NCBI GenBank assembly: GCA_009845425.1
Contig: VXZQ01000002.1
Span: forward strand, 162,164-226,163
Source: Holophagales bacterium
GTDB taxonomy: Bacteria > Acidobacteriota > Thermoanaerobaculia > Multivoradales > Multivoraceae
DNA: 64,000 nucleotides
Reading direction: 5' to 3'
The notes under the pieces were generated by a model. The model saw nothing but the letters and a program-made list of their open reading frames with translations, ran no database searches and was not told where the DNA came from. This document shows, in pieces, positions 55,319 through 64,000 of this stretch (position 1 is its first letter; each line of letters opens with the position of its first letter). A program made the position numbers and the translations under genes.

Positions 55319-56191
55319 ATGAAGAAGGCGATCGCGGCGGCGGTCCTCGTCGGCTTGCTCCTGGTTCTGACGACCACGCGATTCGGCATCTTCATCGTCT
55401 TCGACGTTCTGGGAGACGTCGGCTCCGACAATCTGCCGACCGACCCCACCGCAGGACCCCTGGTCCTTTCCGGCGCCCTGAGAGCGAAGGAGCGGATCCC
55501 GTTGCCGGAGTCGCTGGAGCAGGCTTCCGGGCTCCACGTCGACGGTCAACACATCTACGTCAGCACGGATCAGGCGGAGCTGTTCACGCTGTCGCATACG
55601 GGCGTCGAGGCTCGACCGGCGAGCCGCCTGCTGGGCGGCCCGTTGATCTTGCGGCAGGGACGTCTGGAGGGCATTGCCGTAGACCGGAACCGGCTCCTCG
55701 GCATCGGCGAGTTGGGAGCCCTCAGGTCGTGGCGGTACGACGAGGAGCGGTGGCAACCCGGCGAATCAACGGCGTTGCCGGACGGTCTCGAGAACCTGGA
55801 GTTCACCGGAATCACCCGGTTCGGCACCGACCTCCTTGCCACCGCGGACGATGGTCTCGACATCTGGAATCTCGGCACGGGCGATCGGCACCAACTCGAT
55901 CTCGGCTCTTACCTGCGGCCCGAACGCAGCGCCGACGGCCTGCTGGTCTCCGGGATCACCGCGGACGCCTCGTCCGTCTACCTCGTAACCGAGAACTACG
56001 CCTCCATCCTGCGAGTCGATCCGATCGCCTGGCGGGTCCTGGACGTCTGGGGCATCGACGCCGGAGAATCGTCTGATATCGCCGTGCTGGACGGTTCCGC
56101 GTACGTCACCGTCGATCACAACTACTTCGATCCGCGGCCGCCCCTCCTGGTCTACGAGCTGCCCCGCTCACCGGATCGACCAGCCTGGTAG
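55319..56191 (+). CDS. Predicted exported beta-propeller-like protein
   Basis: A 290-residue protein with an N-terminal signal or anchor helix (IAAAVLVGLLLVLTTTRFGIFIVF). Repeated strands such as EQASGLHVDGQHIYVSTDQAELFTLS, LEGIAVDRNRLLGIGELGALRSWRY, FTGITRFGTDLLATADDGLDIWNL and SGITADASSVYLVTENYASILRVD resemble SdiA-regulated/phytase-like propellers. Tail-to-tail overlap of 40 bp with the next gene. Function unknown. Confidence 0.65.
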   Translation: MKKAIAAAVLVGLLLVLTTTRFGIFIVFDVLGDVGSDNLPTDPTAGPLVLSGALRAKERIPLPESLEQASGLHVDGQHIYVSTDQAELFTLSHTGVEARPASRLLGGPLILRQGRLEGIAVDRNRLLGIGELGALRSWRYDEERWQPGESTALPDGLENLEFTGITRFGTDLLATADDGLDIWNLGTGDRHQLDLGSYLRPERSADGLLVSGITADASSVYLVTENYASILRVDPIAWRVLDVWGIDAGESSDIAVLDGSAYVTVDHNYFDPRPPLLVYELPRSPDRPAW

Positions 56192-56724
56192 CGCGCCCAC
56201 AGCATGCCGAGGCCGAAGGCGATCAGCGGCGTCACGATCAGCAGATCGGAGGGGCTCAGCGTGTACACGGGCTCGGCCGCGAGGGCCTCGGTCAGGGTCT
56301 GGTCCGGGGACGGAACGTCCGGCGTCTCGCCGCCGAGAACCCGAGTGACCGCCGCGCCCGCTTCAGGGCGCTCGGAGCGCAACTGGTAGGCGAGCCAGCC
56401 GCCAAGGGTCACGCCGGCGAGGAGGAACTGGGCGCTCGCCCGTCGCAACCGGGACTCGGCCTCGCGGTGAGCATGTTCCCGCTCGCCCGACGTGAGGTCG
56501 GGATCTTCCACCAGCTTCCAGCGCTCGACGTCGATCTCGGCCCGACGCCGGGTCGCCGCGATGCCCGACAAGAAGCCAATGGCCGCCACCAGCACGTGCA
56601 GGACCCAGACCAGGCCGGGAATGTCTCGGGGGATGAGCTGGACCCCGACGATCGTCAGGATCGCCAGCCCCAGGAAGACCGCCGACCAGACGACGGCGAT
56701 GCTCTGCAACCGCTTCCAGTTCAT
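56152..56724 (-). CDS. Hypothetical membrane protein
   Basis: A 190-residue protein. Three or four helices are visible: SIAVVWSAVFLGLAILTIVGVQL and VWVLHVLVAAIGFLSGIAATRR at the N-terminus, then a charged stretch (ERWKLVEDPDLTSGEREHAHREAESRLRRA), AQFLLAGVTLGGWLAYQL, and a last helix DLLIVTPLIAFGLGMLWARYQ. No family recognised. It overlaps the 3' end of the gene on the other strand by 40 bp. Confidence 0.65.
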   Translation of the reverse strand: MNWKRLQSIAVVWSAVFLGLAILTIVGVQLIPRDIPGLVWVLHVLVAAIGFLSGIAATRRRAEIDVERWKLVEDPDLTSGEREHAHREAESRLRRASAQFLLAGVTLGGWLAYQLRSERPEAGAAVTRVLGGETPDVPSPDQTLTEALAAEPVYTLSPSDLLIVTPLIAFGLGMLWARYQAGRSGERGSS

Positions 56725-56728
56725 ACCA

Positions 56729-56763
56729 TGGCCGAGAAGATGTCCATCAGGCAGCCGACCAGC
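56729..56763. repeat. 35-bp inverted copy of a dctM gene segment
   Basis: TGGCCGAGAAGATGTCCATC... (56729-56763) is the exact inverse complement of 59778-59812, which encodes LVGCLMDIFSA in the TRAP permease. The copy lies 4 bp upstream of the ATG of the minus-strand membrane protein. The 356-bp region 56725-57080 otherwise holds only divergent upstream sequences, and I saw no gene in it. Confidence 0.8.
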
Positions 56764-57080
56764 GAGGGAAACGCTACATCAACCCTGCGCTGGAGTCCCC
56801 GGAGCGAGGAGTCCCAATGGGCGCTCGCGCTCGATCAAACTCAGGTCTGGCCGTTGGGCGGCTGGTCGCTGCAAGAGCGCCGAAGTTGGTGTAAGCGGCA
56901 GGGATCGGCGGAGACGCTCATCCGCCTTGCGATGCGCACCGCCTCCTCAGGCTCATCTTCCACGGGAGAGTCCTGAGCTGTCCCGCCGGCGTCGGGCCGT
57001 TGATACAGTGCCAGTCCCCCAATGTTGCAGGGCTGGGGCGTTGCGAACACGACTCCGGCCAGCCACCAAGGAGGCCCAGG

Positions 57081-58145
57081 ATGCCAAGGAGGCCCAGAAC
57101 GAATGTCTCGATCCGAGAGACGACTGCGTTCATCCGGTTCTCGCACATGGTGGTCCTGTTCCTGTTTCTGGCCGCCGTTGCCCAACCGTCCGGAGCGGCG
57201 AACTTCACCATCAAGATGGCGACGCTCTCGCCCGACGGCTCGCCCTGGGACGGCTTCTTCAAGACGATGGGCAGGGACTGGGAGACCGGTACCGACGGCC
57301 GGGTCACTCTCACGATCTACCCCGGCGGCGTGGCGGGCGACGAGCCGGACATCCTGCGCAAGATGAAGATCGGCCAGTACCACGCGGCCGCCCTGTCCGT
57401 CCGTGGCCTGACCGATATCTCGAAGGACTTCACCGTCTTCGAGATCCCCCTGTTCTTCCACGACGAACAGGAGATGTTCCACGTGCTGCGCGAGCTGACC
57501 CCCGGTCTGCGCGAGACGCTGGACGAGGAGGGCTTCGTGCTTCTCGGCTGGGGCTACGTGGGCCAGGTCCACTTCTTCACGAACGAGCTGGCGCGCACGG
57601 TCGAGGAGATGCAGCGGCTCAAGATCTTCACCTGGACCGGCGATGAGGCCATGGCGAACTGGTGGCGCGAGGGCGGCTTCAAGCCCGTCTCGCTCGCGGC
57701 AACAGACATGATGACCGGGCTCCAGACCGGCATGATCGACGCGCTCGCCGTACCGCCGATCTACGCGATGCAGGTCCAGTTCTTCAAGCAAGCCAAGTAC
57801 TTCGCCGACATTCCGCTGATTCCCATGATGGGGGCGATCCTCGTCACGAAGCGGGCATGGAACCGGATCTCCGAAGAGGACCGGAAGGTGATGATCAAGG
57901 CCGGTCAGCGGGCCGAGGACCAGATCTTCGAGACGATTCCCACGATCGAGCAAACGGCGGTCGGGCTGATGGGCGGCCAGGGCCTGGAAGTCGTACCGAT
58001 CGTGGGCACCGAGGTCGAGGACGACTGGGTGGAGATCGCCAACGACTTCGCGGCCAGCATGCGGGGCAACACCGTTCCGGAAGCGATCTTCGATCGAGCC
58101 ACGGCGGTTCGGGACGCTTATCGCCGGCAGTCTTCGGTTGACTGA
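57081..58145 (+). CDS. TRAP transporter substrate-binding protein (DctP family)
   Basis: A 354-residue periplasmic binding protein. ATG 57081 has AAGGAGG 6 nt upstream; the frame is open further left but without a ribosome site. The signal peptide ends LFLFLAAVAQPSGAA-N. Family features: FTIKMATLSPDGSPWDGFFKTMGRDWETGTDGRVTLTIYPGGVAGDEPDILRKMKIGQYHAAALSVRGL and VPPIYAMQVQFFKQAKYFADIPLIPM. The ligand is usually an organic acid in this family; here unknown. The permease gene overlaps by 8 bp. Confidence 0.92.
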   Translation: MPRRPRTNVSIRETTAFIRFSHMVVLFLFLAAVAQPSGAANFTIKMATLSPDGSPWDGFFKTMGRDWETGTDGRVTLTIYPGGVAGDEPDILRKMKIGQYHAAALSVRGLTDISKDFTVFEIPLFFHDEQEMFHVLRELTPGLRETLDEEGFVLLGWGYVGQVHFFTNELARTVEEMQRLKIFTWTGDEAMANWWREGGFKPVSLAATDMMTGLQTGMIDALAVPPIYAMQVQFFKQAKYFADIPLIPMMGAILVTKRAWNRISEEDRKVMIKAGQRAEDQIFETIPTIEQTAVGLMGGQGLEVVPIVGTEVEDDWVEIANDFAASMRGNTVPEAIFDRATAVRDAYRRQSSVD

Positions 58146-60090
58146 GAGCGACGCCGCGGTCCGTCCCTGGGCCTCGGTGCGCTTCCTCCACCGGCTGGAG
58201 GACAGTGTCTCGATCGTCCTGCTCGGCGCGATGGTGCTCCTGCCCCTGGCGGAGATCGTCGTCCGGCAGCTCGGCACCGGCATTCCGGGCGCGCTTCCGT
58301 TCGAGCAGCACCTGACCCTGTGGATCGCGTTCCTGGGAGCGGGCCTGGCGGCGAGAGAAGGACGCCTGCTCGCCCTGGCCACGGGCAACTTCCTGCCGGA
58401 AGGCAGGTTTCGGGCCGTTGCCGCGGTGTTTACCGGCGGCGTCAGCGCGATGGTCGCCACCCTGCTGGGCACGGCCAGTCTCGACCTGGTCCAGATCGAG
58501 CGCGAGGGCGGCATCGAGATGGCGGCCGGAGTGCCGGTCTGGGCGGGCCAGGCGATCATGCCGGTCGGTTTCGCGATCCTTGCGCTGCGCCTAGCATGGA
58601 AATCGTCGGACCTGTGGACAGGCCGGGCTTTGGCCGGGTTCGGCATCGTGCTCGGTCTGTGGATCGGCGCCAACGCGGACTCCTTCGCTGATCGAGCGGC
58701 CACGCCGTGGTTGGTGCTTATCCTGGCTTCGACTCTCCTTGGCGGCCCGATCTTCGCTGCTCTGGGCGGTGCGGCGGTGTTCCTGTTCCTTTCCGACTTC
58801 GTGCCGCTCGCGGCGGTCCCGGCGGAGAGCTACCGGCTCGCCGTGTCGCCGACCCTGGCGGCGATCCCGCTGTTCACGCTGACCGGATTCCTGCTCGCCG
58901 AGGGCGGGGCGTCGGAGAGGCTGCTCAGGGTGTTTCGGGCCCTGTTCGGCTGGGTGCCGGGCAGCACCCCGGTGGTCTGCGCCGTCGTCTGCGCGTTCTT
59001 CACCGTCTTCACGGGCGGTTCGGGAGTCACGATCCTGGCGCTGGGCGGCGTGCTCTTCACCGCCCTTTCGGCCGATGGCTACCGTGAACGCTTTTCGCTC
59101 GGCCTGCTTACCGCCTCCGGTTCGCTCGGCCTTCTGCTGCCGATGGCTTTGCCGCTGATCCTCTTCGGCATCGTCGCCGAAGTACCGATCGAAGACCTGT
59201 TCATTGGCGGGATCGTCCCAGGGCTCCTTCTGATCGCGTTGATCGCGCTCTGGGGCGTCAGGGAGGCCCTGCGCGGCGGAACCGGCAGGGCCCGTACTTC
59301 GGCAGGAGTGGACGACCGCGGGATCGGGAATGTCAATTGGGAGCGGTTCCCATCCGTGGCCCGACGACTCCTGCCGGTCGTCTGGGAGCGGTTGCCGCCG
59401 ATAGTGAAGCGCTTCCTGTGCAGCGAGTTCGTGCGCGCGCTTTGGGGCGGCAAGTGGGAGCTGCTGCTACCTATCGTGGTCGTTGGTTCGTTCTTCAGCG
59501 GCTACGCGACCCTGGTCGAGACCGCGGCGTTGGCGGCTCTCTACGCCTTCGTTGTCCAGTGCCTGGTGCACCGCGACGTGAGGCTCGGCAAGCCCCTTCT
59601 GGCCGTCTTCCGGCAATGCGCCGTGCTGGTAGGCGGCGTGCTGATCATTTTGGTGGCGGCCATGGGTCTGACGAGCTGGCTGGTCGACGCCCAGGCGGCT
59701 CAGGCTCTCGTCGAGCTGGTGCAGAACAACATCGAGTCGAAGATCGTCTTCCTGCTCGCGCTCAACGTCTTCCTGCTGCTGGTCGGCTGCCTGATGGACA
59801 TCTTCTCGGCCACCGTCGTCGTCGTGCCGCTGATCATCCCGCTCGGTCTGGCGTTCGGCGTCGACCCGATCCATCTCGGGATCATTTTCGTCGCCAACCT
59901 GGAGCTCGGCTACCTGACGCCGCCGGTGGGCCTCAACCTGTTCCTGGCGTCCTACCGCTTCGAACGGCCGCTGCTTGCGGTCTATCGGGCCGCGGTTCCT
60001 GCGCTTGTGATTCTGGGCATCGGCGTACTGCTGATCACCTACGTACCGGTCCTGACCCTGGGTCTGCTTGAGCTATTCGGAAGATCGTGA
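58138..60090 (+). CDS. TRAP transporter fused small and large permease (DctQM)
   Basis: A 650-residue integral membrane protein. Residues about 1-165 are DctQ-like (four helices, VSIVLLGAMVLLPLAEIVVRQLG...FEQHLTLWIAFLGAGLAAREGRLL); about 185-650 are DctM-like, with FTVFTGGSGVTILALGGVLFTAL, the conserved LLLVGCLMDIFSATVVVVPLIIPL and GIIFVANLELGYLTPPVGLNLFLASYRF. A polar loop of about 60 residues (near 380-445) separates the two DctM halves. TTG 58138 overlaps the binding-protein gene. Confidence 0.92.
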   Translation: MTESDAAVRPWASVRFLHRLEDSVSIVLLGAMVLLPLAEIVVRQLGTGIPGALPFEQHLTLWIAFLGAGLAAREGRLLALATGNFLPEGRFRAVAAVFTGGVSAMVATLLGTASLDLVQIEREGGIEMAAGVPVWAGQAIMPVGFAILALRLAWKSSDLWTGRALAGFGIVLGLWIGANADSFADRAATPWLVLILASTLLGGPIFAALGGAAVFLFLSDFVPLAAVPAESYRLAVSPTLAAIPLFTLTGFLLAEGGASERLLRVFRALFGWVPGSTPVVCAVVCAFFTVFTGGSGVTILALGGVLFTALSADGYRERFSLGLLTASGSLGLLLPMALPLILFGIVAEVPIEDLFIGGIVPGLLLIALIALWGVREALRGGTGRARTSAGVDDRGIGNVNWERFPSVARRLLPVVWERLPPIVKRFLCSEFVRALWGGKWELLLPIVVVGSFFSGYATLVETAALAALYAFVVQCLVHRDVRLGKPLLAVFRQCAVLVGGVLIILVAAMGLTSWLVDAQAAQALVELVQNNIESKIVFLLALNVFLLLVGCLMDIFSATVVVVPLIIPLGLAFGVDPIHLGIIFVANLELGYLTPPVGLNLFLASYRFERPLLAVYRAAVPALVILGIGVLLITYVPVLTLGLLELFGRS

Positions 60091-60162
60091 ACCGTGGAAA
60101 GGCCGCCACCCCGAGGAACCGGGAATGGCCCGGTCTCTTCAAGACTGTGGACAACAGCGTCG

Positions 60163-60432
60163 TCAGCCGGCGCCCGAGTGACAGAAGACAGCTTCGACCG
60201 GCACTACTGTCGGTGATCCTGGTGGATCGTCAGGCGTCGGGACTCCTCCACGGGCGTAGCAAATCAACCAGCCGACCAGAACCACGAAACAGCCGGGGAA
60301 CACCGGATGCGGGAACGATGGCTGCGGTATGGGAGCACGAACGAACCGGCATTCTGCCGCTGCTGTAGCAGGCGCGCCAAGCAACAGCACAACTAACAAC
60401 AACGTCACTACCCCGCGACGGAAGCGAGTCAC
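60163..60432 (-). CDS. Small secreted protein, unknown function
   Basis: An 89-residue frame from GTG 60432 encodes a good signal peptide (FRRGVVTLLLVVLLLGAPATAAA-E) and a short mature part with Cys residues and a second hydrophobic stretch (CFVVLVGWLICYARGG). The frame continues upstream to 60744, but that part resembles arbitrary translation. Unlikely to be an enzyme. The 179-bp gap to the next gene shows nothing else. Confidence 0.4.
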   Translation of the reverse strand: MTRFRRGVVTLLLVVLLLGAPATAAAECRFVRAPIPQPSFPHPVFPGCFVVLVGWLICYARGGVPTPDDPPGSPTVVPVEAVFCHSGAG

Positions 60433-60611
60433 GTCACCCCACGCCGCTATGCGACCTAATCGCTTTCTATCGCACGATTGCGACCTCCCTGTAGTGGCTT
60501 CGCGCAACTCCTCTGGGGTACGCCGCTGAGGCGGCCTCCGAAACCAAACAGAGACAGACAACAGATTCGCCCTCATGGAATCAAGTTCCGTGGTCCAGCG
60601 GGAATCACGAC

Positions 60612-63353
60612 CTACAGCCCGGCTTCCCGGCCATTCACGATCACGGGCTCCCCTGCCGGCCCCTTGCTGCTGACATTGACTTCCGTGCCCCAGCGCCGGC
60701 CTGCCGCCCAGAAGGAGACTGCGTATGTGCCGGGAGTCACGCAACCGAGACCGAGCCGGCCGAACTCGGAGAATCGGACCCCCTCGCCAGCGCCGCTAAG
60801 GTGGCTGGCGATCTCGGCGCCGGACTTCGTAGTCACACTCAGGAAGGAGAGGGGTTCACCGGCGCAGTCGTACGCCCGGCAACGGAGTTCGACGAGGCGG
60901 CCCATCGGGAGCGACTGCCGCAGCGCAGCGGTGCGGCCTGCTTCGGCGCTCAAGCCGACGCCGCCGACGCAGGCCACAGCGTCGTTCCAGACAATGGTCA
61001 CTTCACCAGCAGGCACCGTTCGGGTCATCTGCCCGGCCGCCGACGCCAAACCGCCGCCAACCGCATCGCCTGCCGCACTGACGAAGTGAAGCCAAGCGCC
61101 CGCGGCCGGGCTGCCGTCGGCTCGCCGAAGGTCGACCTCAGCAGTGCCACGGCCGTCGTTGTCGACTATCAGCATCTGGTGCGGAGCCCCCCCTGTCGAA
61201 AGTGTGATGTCCTTCGACACGCTCCCTCTCGGGCGACTTCTGCCTTGCCGGATCAGCGTCGGCGACACTCCAGCATCCGCCCTGATGCGATAAGAGCCCG
61301 GAGGCGCCGGCGGCAACAGGAACCGCCCGTCGTCACCCACTTCCGCGTATGCCACCGCGCGACCGATGTCTGTGATGACGGCGACCTGCCCTCCCACCGG
61401 AGCGCCGTCCGCGCCGCGAAGTTCACCCGTCACCCGGACACCGCTCAGGTCCATTAGTGGCAACGGATCGGCAGGCCACAACCGCCCGATCCTGCTTCCG
61501 TCATCGGCGGCCCAGGTCATCCACAACAGGTCCACCGGCGCGTTCTCGACCATGAAGAGACCATCCAGCTCTACGCTGGCACTTACTCTGTGAGAAACGG
61601 AGCCACCCACTCCCAGAAGGCGCCGGCTCTCTCCCCTGTCGGTCAAGGTCGAGATCACCAGCTTCATCGAGCTGCGCGACGCATCGAAGACGCTGCCGAA
61701 CGACACTCGCCCGCCCGCCACCGGCCGGCCGCCCATGAAGAGGACGCTACGAATGGCGCGAGTCTGCAGCATCAGGTCCACCACCTGCACCTCGGCCGGC
61801 CCCTCGGCGATCCTGATCTCCTGGGACACGCGCAATCGGCCGGAACCGTCGACCACTTCGAGCCGGTACACGCCGGGCGCGGCCGCGAAGTCTGCCCGCA
61901 TAGTCGCGTGCTCTTCGCGGCGATGCGATGCCCCGGTCCGCGTGGAAGACCCCAACACGGCCTCGACGACCGGCGCCGCAATCTCCCGGAACCGGTCAAG
62001 CAGCCGAACCGTGCCGCCGCCGAGACCGTTGACCCGGACGGCCACACGGCGGCCCGGATGCAGCCACGATTCACCTTGATCCGCCGTCTCGTTTGTGCCC
62101 AGCGCCAGAAACCGGTCGGCAACCGGCACCCCAGGGCACTGCACACGGAGGTGGTAACGGCCCGCTTCGAGACCGCCAAGCAGGTACCGGCCTTCCGAGT
62201 CGGATACTGCGACATTCCGTTCCGGCCTCAGGATCGCGCCGATGGCGCCGGAACCTGCGGGGAGTAGCTCGACTAGACAGCCGACCGCGGGTTCGGCGCC
62301 TGCCGCGTCGAAGAGCCGCCCCTGCACGACCGTACCGCGGTCCAATGCGATCACGCCGAGGTCGACCTCCGCACCAGGTGCCGGCACGACGCGGATCAAG
62401 GGAGACTGGAGATAGTCGGCGGCTTGAAACGAAACGTCAACCGCGCGCTCGTTCGCATAGGCGGCGCTGATCGGCACAGACACCCGGCCCTCCGCGTCCT
62501 CGATCTCGTGCGAGGCGCTGCCGATTCGGCCTACAGCATGAACTCGCATGGTGAAGTTCCGTATCGCTTCGCCGCCGGGTCCGACGAGCTGGACGCGAAC
62601 CAAACCGGCCGACGCCGGGCTGGCCTCAACCTCGCCGACCGCCTGGTTCTTGGCTACGAGCTCGAAGAGGACTCGGGTAGCCCCACGTCCTTCCGCGATG
62701 GTTCGAGCATCCGTTTCGAAACCGAAGGCCTCGGCCGTAGCATCGAGGGCCGCGGCCGGCAAGCCGGCAAGCTTGAAGCGGCCTCCTTCGCCGCTCTCGA
62801 CGCACCGCCATTCGGGAGCGAAGGAACCCAGTAAGTCCGGACCCCGCCAGAAAGCGCAGACCTCCGCTCCTGCTACCGGCTCACCGCTCCCGCTCTCCTG
62901 GACAACGCCCGTCGCCACTCGCCCGGCCTGGAGTCTGATGACGTCAGGCAGAGCCTCGTTCGGATACCAGCCCGAGAACGGCAGGTGCATGGGATGGTCG
63001 ACGACCACAGCAAGGCCGCGAAGCTGGGGCAGGGCATCTCTGACAACGCCCTCCGCGGTGGTCGTGGTCCGCAGCAGGATCGCCGCCGTCCTCCGCTCGG
63101 GGCTCTCTTCCCACGTGGGCACCGCTCCGGAAGCGACCATGTGCTCCGTCGGCGAGCGAAGCACCGTGACTGTGGCTTCGGCAGCGGGTTCACCACTCGC
63201 CCCGAGGACGATCATGCGCCCGAACTCCGGAGCGACTTGCGAAGCAGCCGGGATTGCGGAAACAAGCAACGTACCGGCCACGGCTAGGACCGGCCGGAGG
63301 CGGCCACGTCCTAGCCAAAAAACCGGCACCCGCTTCAAGGCGGCCAGTTCCAT
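60612..63353 (-). CDS. Large secreted protein with regulatory-like/Ig-like repeats
   Basis: A 913-residue protein with signal peptide (LAVAGTLLVSAIPAASQ). Repeated units with the GxFxLxGLxxGxYxL pattern (GGRFKLAGLPAAALDATAEA; EGRYLLGGLEAGRYHLRVQCPG; DGRFLLPPAPPGSYRIRADAG) match carboxypeptidase-regulatory-like folds. Several Cys pairs occur in mature regions (AEVCAFW...WRCVE; RCRAYDC). Architecture resembles the 772-residue protein at 17864, but they are not close copies. Possible surface protein; role unknown. Confidence 0.7.
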   Translation of the reverse strand: MELAALKRVPVFWLGRGRLRPVLAVAGTLLVSAIPAASQVAPEFGRMIVLGASGEPAAEATVTVLRSPTEHMVASGAVPTWEESPERRTAAILLRTTTTAEGVVRDALPQLRGLAVVVDHPMHLPFSGWYPNEALPDVIRLQAGRVATGVVQESGSGEPVAGAEVCAFWRGPDLLGSFAPEWRCVESGEGGRFKLAGLPAAALDATAEAFGFETDARTIAEGRGATRVLFELVAKNQAVGEVEASPASAGLVRVQLVGPGGEAIRNFTMRVHAVGRIGSASHEIEDAEGRVSVPISAAYANERAVDVSFQAADYLQSPLIRVVPAPGAEVDLGVIALDRGTVVQGRLFDAAGAEPAVGCLVELLPAGSGAIGAILRPERNVAVSDSEGRYLLGGLEAGRYHLRVQCPGVPVADRFLALGTNETADQGESWLHPGRRVAVRVNGLGGGTVRLLDRFREIAAPVVEAVLGSSTRTGASHRREEHATMRADFAAAPGVYRLEVVDGSGRLRVSQEIRIAEGPAEVQVVDLMLQTRAIRSVLFMGGRPVAGGRVSFGSVFDASRSSMKLVISTLTDRGESRRLLGVGGSVSHRVSASVELDGLFMVENAPVDLLWMTWAADDGSRIGRLWPADPLPLMDLSGVRVTGELRGADGAPVGGQVAVITDIGRAVAYAEVGDDGRFLLPPAPPGSYRIRADAGVSPTLIRQGRSRPRGSVSKDITLSTGGAPHQMLIVDNDGRGTAEVDLRRADGSPAAGAWLHFVSAAGDAVGGGLASAAGQMTRTVPAGEVTIVWNDAVACVGGVGLSAEAGRTAALRQSLPMGRLVELRCRAYDCAGEPLSFLSVTTKSGAEIASHLSGAGEGVRFSEFGRLGLGCVTPGTYAVSFWAAGRRWGTEVNVSSKGPAGEPVIVNGREAGL

Positions 63354-63382
63354 GCCAGATCGACAGATCTAGGTACAGCGGC

Positions 63383-63946
63383 CTATTCGCACCCGCGCAC
63401 GGCGACCTCAACAGCGCCCGCAGCCACTTCGATGCCCCTCCGAAGCCTGCGGGGCAACCTCCTTAAGCTCTTGCTCTCATCGATAGTGGATATCAGGCCT
63501 GCAACGAATGCGGGGCCGTCAAGTGCTACTACTCCTGTGCAGTACACATCTTGCGCCATTCCCCGCGGAGTTCCCTCGATCACGTCGCGGCTTGGGGGTG
63601 TGTACGGCGTGCCTCCCCAAGTTCCTCCAGCCGGTTCCCAGCCACCTCCACTCGGTAGCCCTTCCTGGCCAAGCAGTCCCCACTGTTGGAGATACTCAAC
63701 GTCCGAAGGGTTCTCTGCCGTAACCGTCATGCACTCGTCCGTGTAGTTCTCCGCGCAAGGGTCGCTTTCGCCACCCCCTTGCGCAACGGCCGGCAACGCC
63801 GCCAAAACGAGCAGTGCAAGAAACTGGACCGCCACACGGGCCGGCAGCACAGTTCCCGTGAAGAACGCTCGCAAGCATTGGAACTTGGCGCCCTGAGGCG
63901 AGTAAGTCGTCTGGGCGAGCGCGAGCCGTGGGCTCTTGAATTGCAT
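63383..63946 (-). CDS. Secreted Gly/Pro-rich protein, unknown function
   Basis: A frame of up to 187 residues. A signal peptide lies at about residues 36-55 (RVAVQFLALLVLAALPAVAQ), so translation may really begin further in than ATG 63946, for example at a TTG or GTG about 24-33 codons downstream. The mature part is Gly/Pro-rich with two Cys near its start (DPCAENYTDECMTV) and two later, ending in a basic stretch (RRLPRRLRRG). A tandem repeat abuts the upstream end. Confidence 0.45.
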   Translation of the reverse strand: MQFKSPRLALAQTTYSPQGAKFQCLRAFFTGTVLPARVAVQFLALLVLAALPAVAQGGGESDPCAENYTDECMTVTAENPSDVEYLQQWGLLGQEGLPSGGGWEPAGGTWGGTPYTPPSRDVIEGTPRGMAQDVYCTGVVALDGPAFVAGLISTIDESKSLRRLPRRLRRGIEVAAGAVEVAVRGCE

Positions 63947-63947
63947 T

Positions 63948-64000
63948 GCGGGGACCCCCTGGTTGCGGGGACCCCCTGGTTGCGGGGACCCCCTGGTTGC
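63948..64000. repeat. Three perfect 17-bp tandem repeats at the window edge
   Basis: The unit GCGGGGACCCCCTGGTT occurs at 63948-63964, 63965-63981 and 63982-63998, then GC starts a fourth. The unit contains the near-palindrome GGGGACCCC. It lies immediately upstream of the secreted protein's ATG and continues to the edge. Confidence 0.95.

Noticed and set aside
60433..60744. Upstream extension of the small secreted protein
   Set aside because: The extra residues precede the signal peptide and look like random translation of GC-rich sequence.

Overview
GC-rich bacterial DNA that reads as one densely packed chromosomal segment. Two tandem secreted VWA-like proteins of the kind expanded in Acidobacteriota, large secreted regulatory-like (CarboxypepD_reg/Ig-like) proteins, many GTG/TTG starts with strong Shine-Dalgarno sites, and a fab-plsX-rpmF-yceD cluster together suggest an Acidobacteriota member, perhaps Thermoanaerobaculia-like. 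This placement is an inference from gene content. No rRNA, tRNA, CRISPR array, transposase or phage gene was seen.

Layout. 1-3.7 kb: end of an RDD-family gene and three tandem paralogous membrane proteins interrupted by an alpha/beta hydrolase. 3.7-6 kb: beta-propeller protein, small secreted protein, ribosome-rescue factor ArfB. 6-13.1 kb (minus): six overlapping genes, namely an ECF sigma factor, a zinc-finger/FecR anti-sigma-like protein and two ABC-2 exporter pairs. 13.2-21.4 kb: EamA transporter, two VWA paralogues, a secreted multidomain protein, an unusual ATP-pyrophosphatase/AraC fusion and a tiny membrane protein. 21.6-37.6 kb (minus): an aroDE-hisZGDCBHAF(IE)-trpEGDCFBA supraoperon of 17 genes, nearly all joined by ATGA/GTGA overlaps. 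37.6-45.4 kb: membrane protein, a DnaQ-like protein and the fatty-acid operon yceD-rpmF-plsX-fabH-fabD-fabG-acpP-fabF. 45.5-51.7 kb: two exopolysaccharide genes, a lipoprotein, recA, murB. 51.8-64 kb: large outer-membrane protein, Smr protein, TRAP transporter (DctP plus fused DctQM) and more secreted proteins.

The most notable find is upstream of the supraoperon. A TTGACA promoter is followed by an unannotated 34-codon leader ORF ending in SWWAHGHGKG, then by alternative RNA pairings and a perfect 13-bp hairpin with a short U run just before aroDE. This looks like a ribosome-mediated attenuator that reads Trp and His supply together and controls shikimate, histidine and tryptophan genes at once. 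The terminator's 3' arm also carries the AAGGAGGT Shine-Dalgarno of aroDE, so termination and translational occlusion may be coupled.

Two families of non-coding repeats punctuate the window. One is a group of about 175-245 bp elements with 33-35 bp inverted ends (three copies at 48-55 kb). The other is a short GC-rich palindromic element that sits between genes but also inside the reading frames of hisD, trpB and the anti-sigma gene.
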